Shown: positions 12,717 to 26,328 of the stretch, piece by piece | Layout of the letters: each line of letters opens with the position of its first letter | How positions within the stretch are numbered: the stretch's first letter is position 1 | Source of the DNA: Phytoseiulus persimilis | Lineage: Eukaryota; Arthropoda; Arachnida; Mesostigmata; Phytoseiidae | Length of the DNA stretch: 64,000 bases | Direction: 5' to 3' | Assembly: GCA_037576195.1 (NCBI GenBank) | Contig: CM075102.1 | Coordinates: 12,028,001-12,092,000, forward strand | Translations under genes and position numbers: made by a program | The notes under the pieces: model-generated | What the model was told of the DNA's origin: nothing | Databases searched by the model: none | The model's input: only the letters and a program-made list of their open reading frames with translations

Positions 12717-12750
12717 GTCGGCCGGATTTCTCGACCCGCAACTGCGGACA
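12717..12750 (-). repeat. Second, diverged T-arm-like block
   Basis: On the minus strand this block reads CGCAGTTGCGGGTCGAG and ends CCGGCCGACA. It matches the 3' part of the tRNA-like unit at 12597-12664, with changes inside box B. The two lie in the same orientation, as in a dimeric tRNA-derived SINE. Confidence 0.4.
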
Positions 12751-15700
12751 AGGCCAGTGAAAATGATGGTCGTCAAAATTCACTCAGTGCTTCCCCAGCT
12801 TCTATCAGAGGCGGGATAGTTGGGCTCCTCTCTCATGCGAGACACTATTATTTCGAGTCCATATTTGTGGCTCCTATCAAGAATGTGTCGGAGTTTCCGT
12901 TCGATCTTCGCAACCCAGTTCCTCCAGAATTGTCAAGTTGACTGGTTGTTCGAAGACCCGCAGCATTGAAAACTTTGGTGATGGCACGCCTGGTCGGGGG
13001 ATCTTAGTCAAGTAGAAATTCATCATTCATGGGGGGTCTCATCACTGATTTCATCACCGACAGATGCACCATGTTCCGAATGCGAAAGTGGAGCTCCGCG
13101 ATAACGAAAACCTCCAAGCGAATGACGGTCGTTTACTCAGACGTCACAAAGACGTATATTAGCCAGTCGACAAGTGCCTGACATCGGCTGAAAGGGTGGC
13201 CGGATCCCGACACGAACGGCACCGTCTTGCCCATCCAAGTGAACTGAACAGAGCATCGCAAGGTGGGTCGATCACAAATAACACTGAGATCGCTAGTCTG
13301 GCAATGTTCATCGATTCCGATATTCCGGAATGATTCGTTCGTTGGGCCTCGCGGTTATTCTTCCTCAACGCGCATTCGTTCAGGAATTCCTGCAGTGCAT
13401 GCGTTCGAGTGTGGAAACACCGGGATCAGACGTCAGCGTTACCCTCGACAGCGGTTCCCATTATCACTCATGTCATCGACCGAATTTTCGGAGAAGCACG
13501 ACCAGAAACGGCTGATTCGGCCGATGTCGAGAGAACAGCAATTCGTAGATTCTCGTCGAGGAGTCGGCTTCCTGACGCGGAAACCGTATCTCGCTCGGAC
13601 GGCATCTCACGTTTGGGTCTCAAAACGTGGTGAAACAACCGTTTTTTTTCAAAGGCCCGTTGGGTAGCGAGTTCTCCGGTGGGGAATGCGGATATCGCGG
13701 GACGTCGGAACCTCACTCCATGGAATTCCCCCGACGTAACAGAACCGAATAAGTCGACAGAAACGGCCAGATTTTCCTGAGCATCGAGCTTGATGATTAT
13801 CGATCACCTCAGCTGCTTACTGCATGCAGCTCACACACTCGAGATAAGAGTGCCATTCTTCACGATGATGAGGGAACATTCGAGAAAACTACCCCCCTCC
13901 GATTTTGCCCATTGAGAGCTTACCCAGACAACAAAGTCCTCACATCTCGAGCTTCCGGAGAATCGTGAGGCGATTCCAACGAAGCTAGTCAGCAGCATTC
14001 GCGCATATTACTCCTGAGAGTCGTCAGCAACAGGTTGGGCTGCTGACGTGGGAGCTTTTCATGAGAGTGTCTCTCTTAGAGTAGCTTCGTGTGTGTACCA
14101 TGTTTGTCTGCGTTTTCACTGTCGTGCACAGGCGCCAGGTCGGGAAAAAGAATCGCGAGCGGCCTGACTAACGCAGAACCTCGTCAACGACTCCCTTTCG
14201 CCCTCGCCAACAGTGGGAATAGCGTGCTCGGCAAGAAGAGCGAATGCGGCACTCCATTGCCTGGTGCAGGATCCTGTCATACACGAAGGCGCCGCGGACT
14301 CTTGCGTGGGTAGGCGACTCGTAGGTCGGTAAGTAGGCAGGCCATCGGGTGTCTGGGTTGGGAAAGGAAGCGGGCGGGCGAACGAGCTAGACGAGGGCAG
14401 TCATCCATCGCCTTATCAGACAGACATGCGGGAACGCACTGCCGCGGGTACAGCGGGCGTTTCACACTGTTTGGCTATCTCTGAGGGACACCTTGGAAGC
14501 GTCGTAGCGTGGCGTGGAGGGGCAATGGGGTTACGGGACTTCTCGAGAAGAGTCGCGGAACCTGGTGCGGGGCCGCGTTCGTCGACCAGCCGGCTAAACA
14601 CTTTCCGCGGCAACAATGCGTAAAAATTGAGCCGCTTCTCTGAACTTTGCTCGCCATGAATCTTAATGTGTTCCCAACCGAGTCTTTGTGACTTAGGAAG
14701 TAGCGAACCGTAAGCTCTGAGGGGAGCTGGCCCTCTGCATGATTCCGGTCCTGCTCCCGGTGTTTTTTCTCGAGAAAAGGCATTCGTCTCATCCACGGAC
14801 CACACCCCTCCGATAACTTCTACAAGAGGCTTCTGAAACCGATTCTCTCGGAAGGTGAATTTCCAGCCGGAACGTTGACGTAGACGGGAAACATTCCCAA
14901 ACCTCAACTTCACAAAAAGCAGATTGACTCCTCCATTTCTCAGAAGCCTGAGTCACAGGCGTCATCGACAGATCGGGCGCTCTTTGATTTGGAGGATGTT
15001 TGAAACGTCCGTTGTGTTAACTCGATCAAACGGCCAGCAAGGGATTCTTTCCAAGGCCAAGAAAGCTGCAGTAGGCGTCGCGTTCAACAGGCGGCTAGTT
15101 TCCGGTCGACGGCTCAGCTTCTTCTACGATTCTGGAATAGTTCCTGGAGGAATCCAGGTGAGCATCAGCATCATGGCTCAACTCTGTTCCTAGACTCCTG
15201 GGACTCGAGCAGGAAAGGGCCACTTGACCTCATGCGTGAACCAAGAATCCCTGGAGAAGTCACTGTCCCGGAATCCTCTCCAGGATCACTCTCGGATTCC
15301 CTCTCGAACTTCCCCCATACCCAAGAGGATATGGAAATCCTGCTCCACTTTAGATTCTAGAAAAAAAACACTCTACACATACAGCGAAAAATTGACGGTT
15401 GCAAATATCGCGGATGAAAATCCTGCAGAACGTACCCGCAGCTCATTGTTGAAGCCTCTCCTCGCTGTCGCACAAGCTCCCAATCGATCCTATCCTTGAC
15501 TCCGACGGCAGCGATGCCTATGAAGTTCCCGGATGCTCAGATTCCGTCTTTTCTTTCAGGGATCGCGCGTCGAGAATCGTGTTTTCGAAGCACCAGGATT
15601 CCGAATGCGCGTCGGGGGATTCACGGGAGGTATTGAGGCTGGGGATCGAACTTGGCGTTTCCCGTTGCATCATCCTGCAATATTCTCGCTTCTCGTGCTT

Positions 15701-16728
15701 CTTCCACGACAGAACAGAAGAGTCGCGTTTGATGTACGAGTGCCAAAAGATGGACAGGTGCGGCCGTCGATCGCTGTCTGCAGCTACCACTGAAACCCGG
15801 CACTGCTTCCTTCCGAAGTGCAATTTGCTCTCTGTTTCCAATATAGACGGGAGTTGTCTCCACGGGCAAATATCCTAGTCCTCTTGACCCTGAAGGAAGC
15901 TAGAGGGGAACGGAGAGATCGAACCGAGTGAGCCGGAGGGACGGCGAGAGACGCGCGAGTGAAGTCTAGAGTCCGAAAGTGAGAGTTCTTTCCACACTGG
16001 CACATCTGTTCCTTTCGAATCCGTCACAACGAGTTTTCGGACTGAGAAAGTTTTCTGATACCGTTTTGAAACCTGACACTGGGGAACAGAAAGAACTCTA
16101 CCTCTCTGATCTCGCGGTCTTTTCGCAATGAATCATGGAAGCTGTTCAAGCGAGTGAACTGCTTTTATGCCACTGTCTGCGGCGGGGGTCGCTGAACGAA
16201 GAATAAACGGTTCGTTTGATGAGAACATAGGTCGAGGTGTACCGGAGTTGTAAGCGAATGCAAACTCACATTTCCTCGCGATTTTCACTTCTTTTTCCCT
16301 CATCAACTTTATGGAGTCGGTAAGCGCTCTTCACGAGCTGTCGACCTCTTAATAAGCAGTCTGTGATCTGATCAATTTCGCCCTCGTCCGGGATGCACCA
16401 AACAGAATCCTTCCCATGGAAGGTTTCCTCATCCCGGCAGCCGTCTCGCGCCGATTCCCTCGCTTGCCCTTCAGGCGAAGGAAATCGTTCCCAGAACACT
16501 TGACCTTGCTGTCTGGTAATGAGTGGTGAATCATTGGTGTGGATGTTCGTTCCGTTCTCAGTGAGATTGCTGTGTACAATTCATCACGTCCGGATGTTTG
16601 CTGTCTGCTCTACCATGAAGGAGAGCGTTCTCCCAAGCCTTCAGACAGGAGCTTAATTTCCATCCGAGAACATGATGACATGAAAGCGATTCCTCGCGAA
16701 TGAGGAGCTCCAAACCCTAACTTGGAGC
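12751..16728. other. Gene-poor stretch, partly GC-rich
   Basis: No exon could be confirmed. About 14260-14640 is GC-rich and has frames on both strands (165 codons on minus at 14416-14913) without recognisable motifs. A B-box-like sequence at about 15641 lacks a box A partner. Confidence 0.35.
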
Positions 16729-17265
16729 TTGCTGAAAACTCGAGAGTCAATAAAAAACGGTTATTCGCGGCGAGCAGGGGTACAATCTGAAACCCTGAAA
16801 GTCGAAACTTGTCAGCCCTGGGAAGAGCTAAGCCGACTTTTATTCGAAATGACCTCAAGCATTGCTTTCGCCGAGGGCGCAATAAAGGTGCTTATTCGCC
16901 TTCTTTTCCCGATGATTATTATCAATACAATCGCCACCATCATCATTATTATTCTTATTTTAAGACGCAAAGGACTTTCATGGATTTATGAGACTGATGA
17001 AACTTGGCACAAAGCTCGGTGGAATTATCTCAGTTCAATCAGAGCTTCGGACGCAGAGGAGCGAGCGATTGAGCGGCCAAGCAGACGAGCAGAATCTTCT
17101 TGCAATAAGACCGAACTTATTAAACAACTGGGACGCCGCCAGGAGGAGGAACTTGACCGCGTGGATGAGCCAAGAGAGCTTCCTCATGGGACTGTAGCCT
17201 GGAGTTATTATTCTTCTGAAGAACAGCCATATCTATTGATCACATACCGGGAAAGCAACCGATGA
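16729..17265 (+). CDS. Unassigned open frame with one predicted membrane segment
   Basis: A 178-codon frame ends at 17265. The first codon is TTG and the first in-frame ATG is at 16849, giving about 138 residues. Near its start the ATG form has a hydrophobic stretch of about 25 residues rich in Ile, encoded by ATT/ATC/ATA repeats. An arginine-lysine cluster and a charged Glu/Arg-rich tail follow. This could be a small single-pass membrane protein. The hydrophobic part may equally be an AT-rich simple repeat read in frame. No homolog recognised. Confidence 0.25.
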   Translation: MLKTRESIKNGYSRRAGVQSETLKVETCQPWEELSRLLFEMTSSIAFAEGAIKVLIRLLFPMIIINTIATIIIIILILRRKGLSWIYETDETWHKARWNYLSSIRASDAEERAIERPSRRAESSCNKTELIKQLGRRQEEELDRVDEPRELPHGTVAWSYYSSEEQPYLLITYRESNR

Positions 17266-17269
17266 TCGA

Positions 17270-18741
17270 GCTTGACGTAAAATACCGATGTTGTAATGAA
17301 GCTGAATGTCACCCCTTGTCTGGAGCAACGACTTCGGACAGGATGCGACTGGATGTGGAACATATATCCATCGGAAGTTCCTCTGACTCGCGTCTGATGG
17401 GAAGGCCGTGACGGCTACTCGACGAAAAAAAGTCAAGACAGCGATCTCATGTATCTGACAGGCGAGGAAAACCTTGCCCCGTCCTATCTCGATGGAGCCC
17501 TTCGCCTGATATCTGGCTTCTTCGAAGTGGGCAGCGCGGCTATGGAGGCTCCATTATTTCGCCGAGTCGTTCGAGCTGCTAGCAATCATAGTCGAAGCGT
17601 CCACGTGATGATCGACTGTGGGGTGTGTGTCACATATTGAAGGTGCTCAATGATCGCTCCTAGTCCCCGCGTTTAGTCTTCCGGCTCGCCATAATCCGTT
17701 GTTCGCACACTTATAATAAGCGTGTATGTGCTGTGTGAGCGCGCCGTCTTCCTAGCCGCTAGATGGAGGGAGACAGTTAATATCAAGACCAACTGACGGA
17801 GTCCGGACATGTACTCGAACGGGGGAAATTGATCGTGCAGTCTTCCGCTGTCTCTCAGAAGGGAGAACAGCGGGCGTTAGCTCACCGCCATTGTCCGGTC
17901 TCCTCCTCCAAACTCATGAGTTTCTCAGCTCCCGAATTCTGTTTCGAGAGTTCTCGGATCGAAAAATTCTAAGACACCGTGACTTGATTTCCATTTTGAT
18001 CGAGAATCTTCGAATAAGCGTGGATGAGAGCGTGCTAGGGAGAGGTCATTGTAATTATTTTCAATTCACGATATACAGCTCGGCTAGCGGGAACGTCTCT
18101 CCCGTTCGAGGAAGACTCCAAAAAATATTAACGGTGTCCGCAAACCTCGTCTGAACGCCCGAAAGAGAGTGCCGGAATCTCGCCGAAGCACGGTTCCAGC
18201 CCCTGCCGAGAGGACATATTTGGACAGCGGATTGAAGAAGTGATTAGGAGGAGCGAGAACTCAATTTTGAGGGAATCAGGACGAAGAGCTGAAAGCGGTA
18301 AAGTGTATAAAATTGCGATTGTGACACGACAAACTCATCTGAGGCGAACCAGATTGTATTGAAAAACTTTTGTCTCATCAGGAACTAAGTCAGGCGACAA
18401 TAGAATCTCAGAGATATCGTGTCGCTCGCGCTGCTGTTTCTTATGCTCAGGACGACTTGTAAACAGCGAACCCTGCATGAATTCAATGCTTGTTTCTGAA
18501 TCTCGAGTCGACTTCAAGGGCTCACGGTCACGCAAACAAGCCAGGATCGTACGCTACGAGTTACCTCGAATAAGTCCAGGTTCCCGAGATATTTCCTGAT
18601 TATTCTGTTTCCGCTCACAAATTCAGGAGAATTTTCTAGGAATTTCTTGTGGCGACATCAGCCACGGCATCTTTCTCTATCTCATTCCATCGCAGCGGCG
18701 TCCCCTAAAATTGGAACTGTTCTACATGTAAGCAGAGCTAC
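17270..18741. other. Non-coding or unassigned stretch
   Basis: A minus-strand frame at 18335-18535 could be a last exon of the gene suggested at 18749-19137, but no phase-compatible join was found. Nothing else is supported. Confidence 0.3.
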
Positions 18742-18748
18742 TTACTCA

Positions 18749-19137
18749 CCGTCGACGATATGGTTCTTCTCACGCAACGACTCCAGCGAAGTCTCGGCAG
18801 CTAATAAAATTTTCAGGAACACGGTAGTTCCGGACGTACCTTCATATTCGGTCGGAAAGAATATCGGCCCGTCTTTAAAACGATTTCCGAATCGCGCTCG
18901 TTCTATTCCACTTATCTCAACGGCCCAAGTCTCTCGCGGAATGGCTGTGCCGCGTGGCGCGGCTGCTCCTCGCACGATGGCGGAAGCGATCCAAGCGGGC
19001 GCAGCAGCAATGAGAGTTGTCCGAAAATGTCCCTCATTTTCGCTGACAAATGGCGGCATCAGCCCGGCGCCTATTAACCCACCCGCGACCCTATACCACG
19101 CCGATAGCTGGGGAATTTCCTCTCGGAGGGATAACAA
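18749..19137 (-). CDS. Possible exon of an unidentified gene
   Basis: A minus-strand frame of about 130 codons ends at a strong splice donor: GTCGACG followed by GTGAGTAAG (donor GT at about 18749-18748). The frame's 5' limit is a TGA just above 19137, and an AG acceptor at about 19116 could start the exon. The protein has a Gly/Ala-rich hydrophobic start, then an Arg/Glu/Phe-containing part. I do not recognise it. A 199-codon frame on the opposite strand covers the same region (18647-19246), so the strand is not certain. The donor and more even composition favour minus. Confidence 0.3.
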
Positions 19138-19246
19138 TCATCATCAGTATACTCTCATCGGGGCTGCGGACGAGGCAGCTCCATCTTCGTCGACGAACTC
19201 ATTCTCGATCGAAACTGTCGCTCCTAGACCGAAAGCCGAAGCTTAA

Positions 19247-22200
19247 CCAAAGATCCCGGAATCTGTGACTTTTGCGCTCAGGTAGGCGGTAATACCTCAT
19301 CATCAATCATGTGGACGTCGAGTTGATTCCGAGCCGGCATACAAGCCGTGTGCAAATGGAAGAAGCTCCTCCAGGGAGACGAAAAAGCCGCAGGATTATC
19401 CGGGCTCTTTCCTCAGGTCAAGTCTGAAAGCTTCCATTTCTCTCAGCCGGCTTTCCCCGCGTCCGCTCTCCCGAACTGAATGATTCTGTCCCTCACGCGG
19501 TGGAGTCTTCGCCGTGGGATGCTGAACGTGTCGTCTGAGACACGAACAGATCTTGATTCCTATGCTTCGCTCGATCAGAGTGGCTGGTTGTGGTCTGTTG
19601 AGTCTCTGCTCACCTCCGAATCCGCGCCATCCATTCAACTGGACAACTGCTGACTGGATTGACCTGATAACGAATTCAGCGTTGAGTTTATCTTGAAATT
19701 TTCTGCAGAGAAGAGACTACGGAACCTTCACGTGATTTCGTCGGAATAATCGTGGTCGTTATGATACAGTCATACTCGTGGCGTTCCAACGCATAGTCCC
19801 AGCTCGAAACTGAGACTGTCGTATGGCTCGGGCGATCGCCGCTTCTCAACCACCCTCCCAAAGCTTGACGAGGGAGCGATTTCCGAAGCCGTGGCTCCTA
19901 TCCTAAGATCTGCGGAAACAAGTCATGCTTTCGGTTCATCCGAATCATTCACGCTACGACTAATTTCTTTTCAATTCCAATGGCAGCATTCATTCCGCCG
20001 ATTGATCGGAAAATTTACCTTCGTTGAAACGCAGCGATTATGAAACGCCAAGACTTTGCACGGCCCGTCTCATCTGCCTGGCGATTCTTTGTGATTGTCC
20101 GCGCCGAGACCGAGATATGAGCTAGACAGACACCAAGAGGAGACTCTGTCCGTCTGAAACACCATGGCATAGAAGAATGTGAAAGTATAAGAATACAACA
20201 TAATATTGGATCTTCCAGAAGGACGAGTGTGTCTGAAAACTGCCTTCGGAGCATGCTAAACTCCGTTGCTGTTTCGCATGTATATCCTGGGATTAGAAGA
20301 CTCTCATGAAGAAATCCTCCGTCGCCTTCACATCTATCCAGCTGATCGTGTGAGCATCCATGAACTCATGCCGGATGAATGAACACTGACCTTTCCTATC
20401 GCTTCTCAATAAGGAGGACTCTGGCGATACAACAACTTGAAGTGATATAGCTCGGTTGTTTCATTCCGCGGTCGACAAAAAATCGCTAGTGAGAGACAGT
20501 CCGACTGGACGTCTTCCACGTGGTTACGCCCGCTTGAGAGAGACCATGAGTGCACGATGAATGGCAGCGAGACATTGTCACTCGGTTCGATCTGAGATAA
20601 CAGAGCGCTGTTAGCGGGGAGCGGGGCTCCTATTTCGGGTGACACGAGGCTGAAATACATACACCGATCACTTATCCGTCTACTTATGGATTGCGAGCGA
20701 TAATTCCAATGTTTATGAATTGTGATCCAGAAGATCTAGACACAGGGAGAGCGGAGCAGATGGGAGGGGAAAACGAATAAATACAGATTGAGGTGGAAAG
20801 CAGAAAGCGAGCACGTGAATGAGGGCGTTCAGAGACGGGGCTTTTAACGAGCGATGAGGAGAAAAAGAGGCGCAAGGGACAAAGGTGTAGAATGTACATC
20901 AGGGCCACACTCCATCCGAGAGGTTGACACGAACACAGCACCATCGACGCTGTCAGCCCTATGTTTACACTCAATCCCTATCCAAACAGTTGTTTGATGG
21001 TCCCGCTTCTGGGGCCACATTAAGATGGGGCAAGGGGGCGTTGCTGGACGCTGGGTGGCTTAGCAAGCTACCTGAGGTGGTGGGGAGAAGCTAATGCACG
21101 AGCCAGCCGTCAGCGAGCACGGGCTGGCAATCCATCCACATTGTTCGAGAGGCACCTCCGAAGTTCGCTTCCTTCATCGTCCCGCATTTCATCATTCTTT
21201 TGAACTTCCTTCAGAACGAGTTCTTCGCCCGCATGGTCTGTCGGACAAGGCAGCCCGCCAGTCAGGCTTCTTAATTATTCCATTTGGCCGACTTGCTGTC
21301 AAAAGATGACGTTCGGTTTCTTTTGTCTTCTCCACAGGTGGCTGTAGAGCCCGCCCACCCGCTCGGTGACGGGTGCCGGCCGTATTCCGCTGGCCTTTCT
21401 TCCCGTCGACTTTCCCTCCAACTTCCTCTCGGTCATCATTCCTTCGGTCGCGCACTATTCTTGCGCACTGAATAGCTCCTCTTATTTGAGTGTATTTTAC
21501 ATAATCTTAGGGGTCTGCTCACGCTCCAATCGAGCGATTGAAGCCTCCTCGGTCCATTGTGTTCCAGGAGAATACCCCCCTTCCAGATTGTCGAAGGGGC
21601 TCCTTTCATAGAAGCACAATCCGATAATGATCCAGCAGAGTTCGACTTCGGTGTCAGAAGCGATTGTCTGCATCAACACTAATCAAGCTCTGCCGTTCCT
21701 GTCTGTGACAGTTCACCTCTCAGGATCGATCGCTCTGCTCTCTGTTCTCGTGGAAGCTCCCCGATCCGAATCAGGCGTCACAACGCTCCGCGAAACGAAA
21801 TGCCAAGACTCTTTGCCGAGCGAATGATACTTTTTCGCGGCTTCCGGAACATACTCCCATTGAGCCTCGCAGGTTCTCGGATAAATCCTTCCCGCCAGCG
21901 AACGATTCTACTCGAGTGATTCCTTTCTCTCCCGGATCCGTTCCTGGTCCCGAAGTCGTCGAACAAACTCATCTCATTTCCTGCACCCCTTGACGTGATC
22001 ATTCATTCGGAGGCGATTTTCGAGATTATCTCTGGGTCCCCCTCTGAGGACCTGCATGCAGAACCTCCGAGAGGCCTGCTGACTTCATGATCGAGAAGTC
22101 GGGAACAGCGGAGTGTCGTCTTTCAAAGGCTGCCCAAGAATGGGAGAACTTCAGAGTTCACCCTCGTTCAGGAGTTTCCCGGAAGCGGGCATCTCACCGA

Positions 22201-25200
22201 GTTCCTCGAGCAACTCGAAGAACTTGCTTCCGGGCATCCCGGTTGGAGTGGTACATTGATTTGTTCCGCTGTTACCTCTTCAGTGAGAGTTCTACGCAAA
22301 AGAGAAGGAGATACCTGGCATGGAGTTCGCTCACTCCTCAGCTCCAGTCTCGTCATCGGAGCACATCTATTGCGGGACGAGTCGAACAGTGCTCACTCAC
22401 TTCCCACTTCCATCGGCTCTCGAATCATTTCGGGCAACGCATACGCTTTCTCCGCATGCCCCGACTGAGCGTTGGAAGTATCAGAGGCAGGCTCCGGGGA
22501 TCAGAAGCGAAAAAAGGGTTCGAAAATCGAATTACCATAAATAGAAGCGGTGGTGACAGTGGGTTTGGTCGACTCGCCTGCCTCCTTGTCTCCTCTGAGC
22601 CTCAGTGGCTTGCTGACGAGCACGCTGACTGAATGCTGGCGTATTTGCCAGTGAACGGGGGGGGGGGGTGGGGAGGGAAAATGGAAGAACGAATTAGCAT
22701 TTTAATAAAATCCTCCAATTCTTTGTCCACCGCTTGATCTTCTCGAATCGACCTCTCGATTTTCCCTCTCTTCTTTCTTTTTTTCACCTCCTTAATTCGC
22801 TCGTGTTTTTCACGAAGGCTGCAAATAGGTCCATCGCGAAGTTACCTCAGTTCTGGGAGATTGTCTGTAAAGTCGCCTCCTGGACTTCCGCGTAAGGTGC
22901 ACTTGATGCGTAAATCCTGAACACACCCAGCTTGCGGAGTTTGCTCGAGAAGGGAAGCAGACGCTCAGAAATGACGAAACTTCATTTTCTCCGGATGGTC
23001 GCAGTTTTGCCAACACTCAATAAATCATTAGCGATAGTGCTGAAGCGTGAAATCAATAGCGTGGGCTTCCTTCCTGCTCACTTGTACAATCAATCAGAGT
23101 CAATGCTGTTCCAATAACATCTCGGTGACGAACAAATTTTTCACTGCAACTCGCCTCGATCAAATCTCACTAATACTCTGACGGGTCACTATTGGAACCA
23201 TCGACGCGAGTTTTCATCATTTGCTGTCTGTCGTTATCGACAGCAAGCCAACCTCCAGCTGCTCCGAAATCGAGTCGAGTTCAGAGTTGTGCCGAGGGAG
23301 GGGGATTCAGAAAATCTTTCACTCGCGAAACCTTTTCCTGGGTCGGGCTAGAGCTCCCCCCGGAGAAGAAGCGATTTTGACTTTTTCTTTTTTGGGAATA
23401 TGTGATCTGCAGGTAGTGGGAATGGTTCAATTGAATAAATTGCCCGCATTGAATTCGGCACTGTTGACTCCGCAGGCTTGGACAAGAAGCCCGCCCCCAT
23501 CCCCCGATGCAAGTGCGAAGGTCGCAAAGGGGTGAATTGAAGAACGCTCGAAGACGTCCGCGGGCACATTGGAAGGGTTTGACGATCTTGGAAGAATTTA
23601 GATAAACTTGAACATCTCACACGGAGCTATAAAGTGCTGACATGTTTTCAACCCACTAAGGAAGGAGCGTTCGAATGGGATATCTCCATATTCTTGCAAC
23701 CTTGCTTTCTTGGCGAGGAAGGCTGTCTACATCGAGACTTGATGGTGCAAGACACTCGTGCTCCGCTCACATTCCAAAAAACTTGGAGACGGCGTTCAGC
23801 CAACCAACATGACGAACAAAAGCTCCAACAATGAGAACTTCCGCAAAAAGTTGCGAAATACTCTGGTCAGGCGGACAGGAAAGCCATGGAACTCCATCGA
23901 GTCTGGAGCTGTTACACATCGATCGATGTTCGATCCCAAAGCAGAGCAGATGTCCGCATTCCCTCGTTCGGACGCAGCCGTCTGGCAAGATGTCCTTTGC
24001 CGAGTATTTTCCATAATCTCTCGACTTCTCCCGTAAGCAAAGGAAGAAGAGTTCCAAGCGCCACACCAAGCGGTCATGCCGGGGGAGGCATAGTGATATC
24101 CATATTGCTCGCACTTCAGCCCTCGTCGAATCGATCGAAGTTCGGGGGGAGCTTCAGAATCGTTCGGGGAATGCGTGTTCCTCTCGCTCTTGGCTGTATC
24201 AAGGTGTCGACGCTATTCGAGTACTCTCCCCATACGGCTAGGCTTTCAAGAGCGCCGGAAAGCTGAAACGTTTCGAGCGAGGGGCTGACATCGTTTCAAC
24301 GAGAACAGCTTCAAACACGGAGTTATCATTTTTCTCTTCGCCGTCTCGCAGTCGCCGTGGAGTTTCGCCGCTCACCCACCCGCTTCGCAGCGAAGGGAAA
24401 AGGAGGCCAGCCGCAGGCGAAGTGCGTGTGTAGTGGCGGCTTGATTCTTACCCGCGAATGTTGGTTGGAATTCATTTCGCCTAAACATTCCTGGGGCGTC
24501 TTCGGAGCGACATGGGGGTGGAAGGAAGAGTGATAGGCAGTCATAGAGCGCGGGAGCCAAGCAAATATGCCGACAGCGTATTCACAGGAAAGTATGGCGT
24601 AGGGGCCGGCTCCCCACCGGTTGGGCAGGCGGGCCGGCCGGCCGGCTTGCTCGCTGCAAGGAGCAATATTCTCGCACCATAGGAATGTCTGGAATGCCTC
24701 ACACATACACACCTCGTTCTTCTTCGCCTGAAGTTTTGAGCCGTTTTGGCAATTTCGGAGGCTTTATTAAGCTTGCTGTTGGTGCTGGTCTTTCCGAAGT
24801 CTCGTCCCTGAAGGAATCGCTCAGGAAAAGGGGGAAGCGATCAGGAAAGAGTACGCGGGAGAGGTGGAGGGCAAACACTGAGAGTGAAAGCCACGTGACA
24901 TGTCAAGAAACCATCCGCCAACTTTCCTAAGCTACTTCTCTCGAAGGAGGAGATGTCGACCCCTTCTACTCCTCAATGGGTTCCGCTGTTTACTGGACCT
25001 TTCCGGATGGGATGACGAAAATTGAACCTTTATCAGACTTGTTTCTCTCGAGGACCTCTCATGTCTCTTATTCTATGAATACGAATACGACTTCATTGAT
25101 ATCAGTTGCCGAGAATCCCGAGGGAATTCCAGCTGCCCGACAGTGGCTCAAAGAAAGCTCAACGGAGACTTCCTTATTCGTTCTTCCCGTATAGGGGCCC

Positions 25201-26328
25201 CCACCCTTACCTGCCCGGAGAGGAGTTCCTATGACGTGTTATGAAGACAGGATGACTCAACATCAGAAAACAACTGTATGAAACATCGCTCATCGCGAGA
25301 TAATTCCAGTCCCGTGTCCAGATCTCAGTAGCGGACCTCGGGACCCGATCTCCTCGTCTGCCTCAGGCAGATTCTTTTCGGTGGATCTTTCGACGCAATC
25401 GAGTCTTGAGAACAAGCGCGCCATCGATACAACGGCTCCCCTCTCAGTCCGGAGCACGGAATCTGCCAGACTTCCTTTATATCCGGACGAGAAAGGATGA
25501 TGGCCCGAGAAAGCTCAGCGTGTTCCTCTTCCGGAAGCGTCTTCACGAAATTTTTTATGGCAATATGGCCTTATGGAATTCTTTCTGGCTTCGAGTGGGT
25601 TCAGACAGAACTTCGGCTAGAGCTGAACGCGGGACAGAACTAATATGTAGCTCCTTGGGATCGCTTCTTAGCTTCCCGATCGGAAAGGAAAACATTTCTT
25701 TTGATAGATGCAACGCATGAGCTCAAGGCCAAAACACCAGAGGCGGGGAGGGGGAGCATATGTACACCTCGCCCTCTAACCTGAAATGCTCGAATCTCTG
25801 CAGTGAAACGAGGAAGTTGGGAATATCCCAAAAACAGCGCTCTTCGAAGTGGGAATCAGCGGTACTGAGTGCTCTCCTCTAATGAAGTCACTCCGGCAGA
25901 CTTTTGCTCGAAGAGAATGTTCCGCATTCTCATGCTCGAAGCGTCTCAGAACCACACGTGACCGAGCAGAGGGGCTCTTGCAAGCTCCTCGCTCACCGTT
26001 GAACAATGCCGAAGTCTCGAGAAGTTCTTGATGCTTCGGAAGCTGAAGTTGACGGAATCCCCCGAACGATAGCTGGAAGTGCAAAAGCTGTCACGACTGC
26101 CGCGGAACCCGCTCCGGGAGGGATAGCTCGATGCGTCGGTACGTCGTAACTGAGCCGCGCAGCCCCGGAGCCGGGCAAAGAATCCAGGGCTGGTCGCGAT
26201 AAGTTTTTGTTCGGCACCACCGCGCAACAGATTCAAGACAATGGCGCACACTCACCATGAGCTCTGAATACTCTAATCTCTACTGATCCCGATGATTGCC
26301 GTCTCAGTCTCTTTTCAACCTAAATACC
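19247..26328. other. Long gene-poor stretch
   Basis: No splice-supported exon, RNA gene or mobile element was recognised. A 12-base G run lies at 22657-22668. A GC-rich patch at about 24340-24680 includes a GGCCGGCCGGCC palindrome. The frame 22087-22632 (+) is open for 181 codons but is Arg/Ser-rich and overlaps other open frames. Confidence 0.35.

Noticed and set aside
15601..15660. B-box-like sequence on the minus strand near 15641
   Set aside because: No box A at a suitable distance and no A-tail, so probably chance.
7336..16235. Shared 17-base word ATGAGAACATAGGTCGA at 7336 and about 16219
   Set aside because: Similarity does not extend beyond the word. One such match by chance in 64 kb is not surprising.
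18647..19246. 199-codon plus-strand frame
   Set aside because: The opposite strand has a protein-like frame ending at a strong splice donor, so this is more likely its antisense shadow. Strand remains somewhat uncertain.
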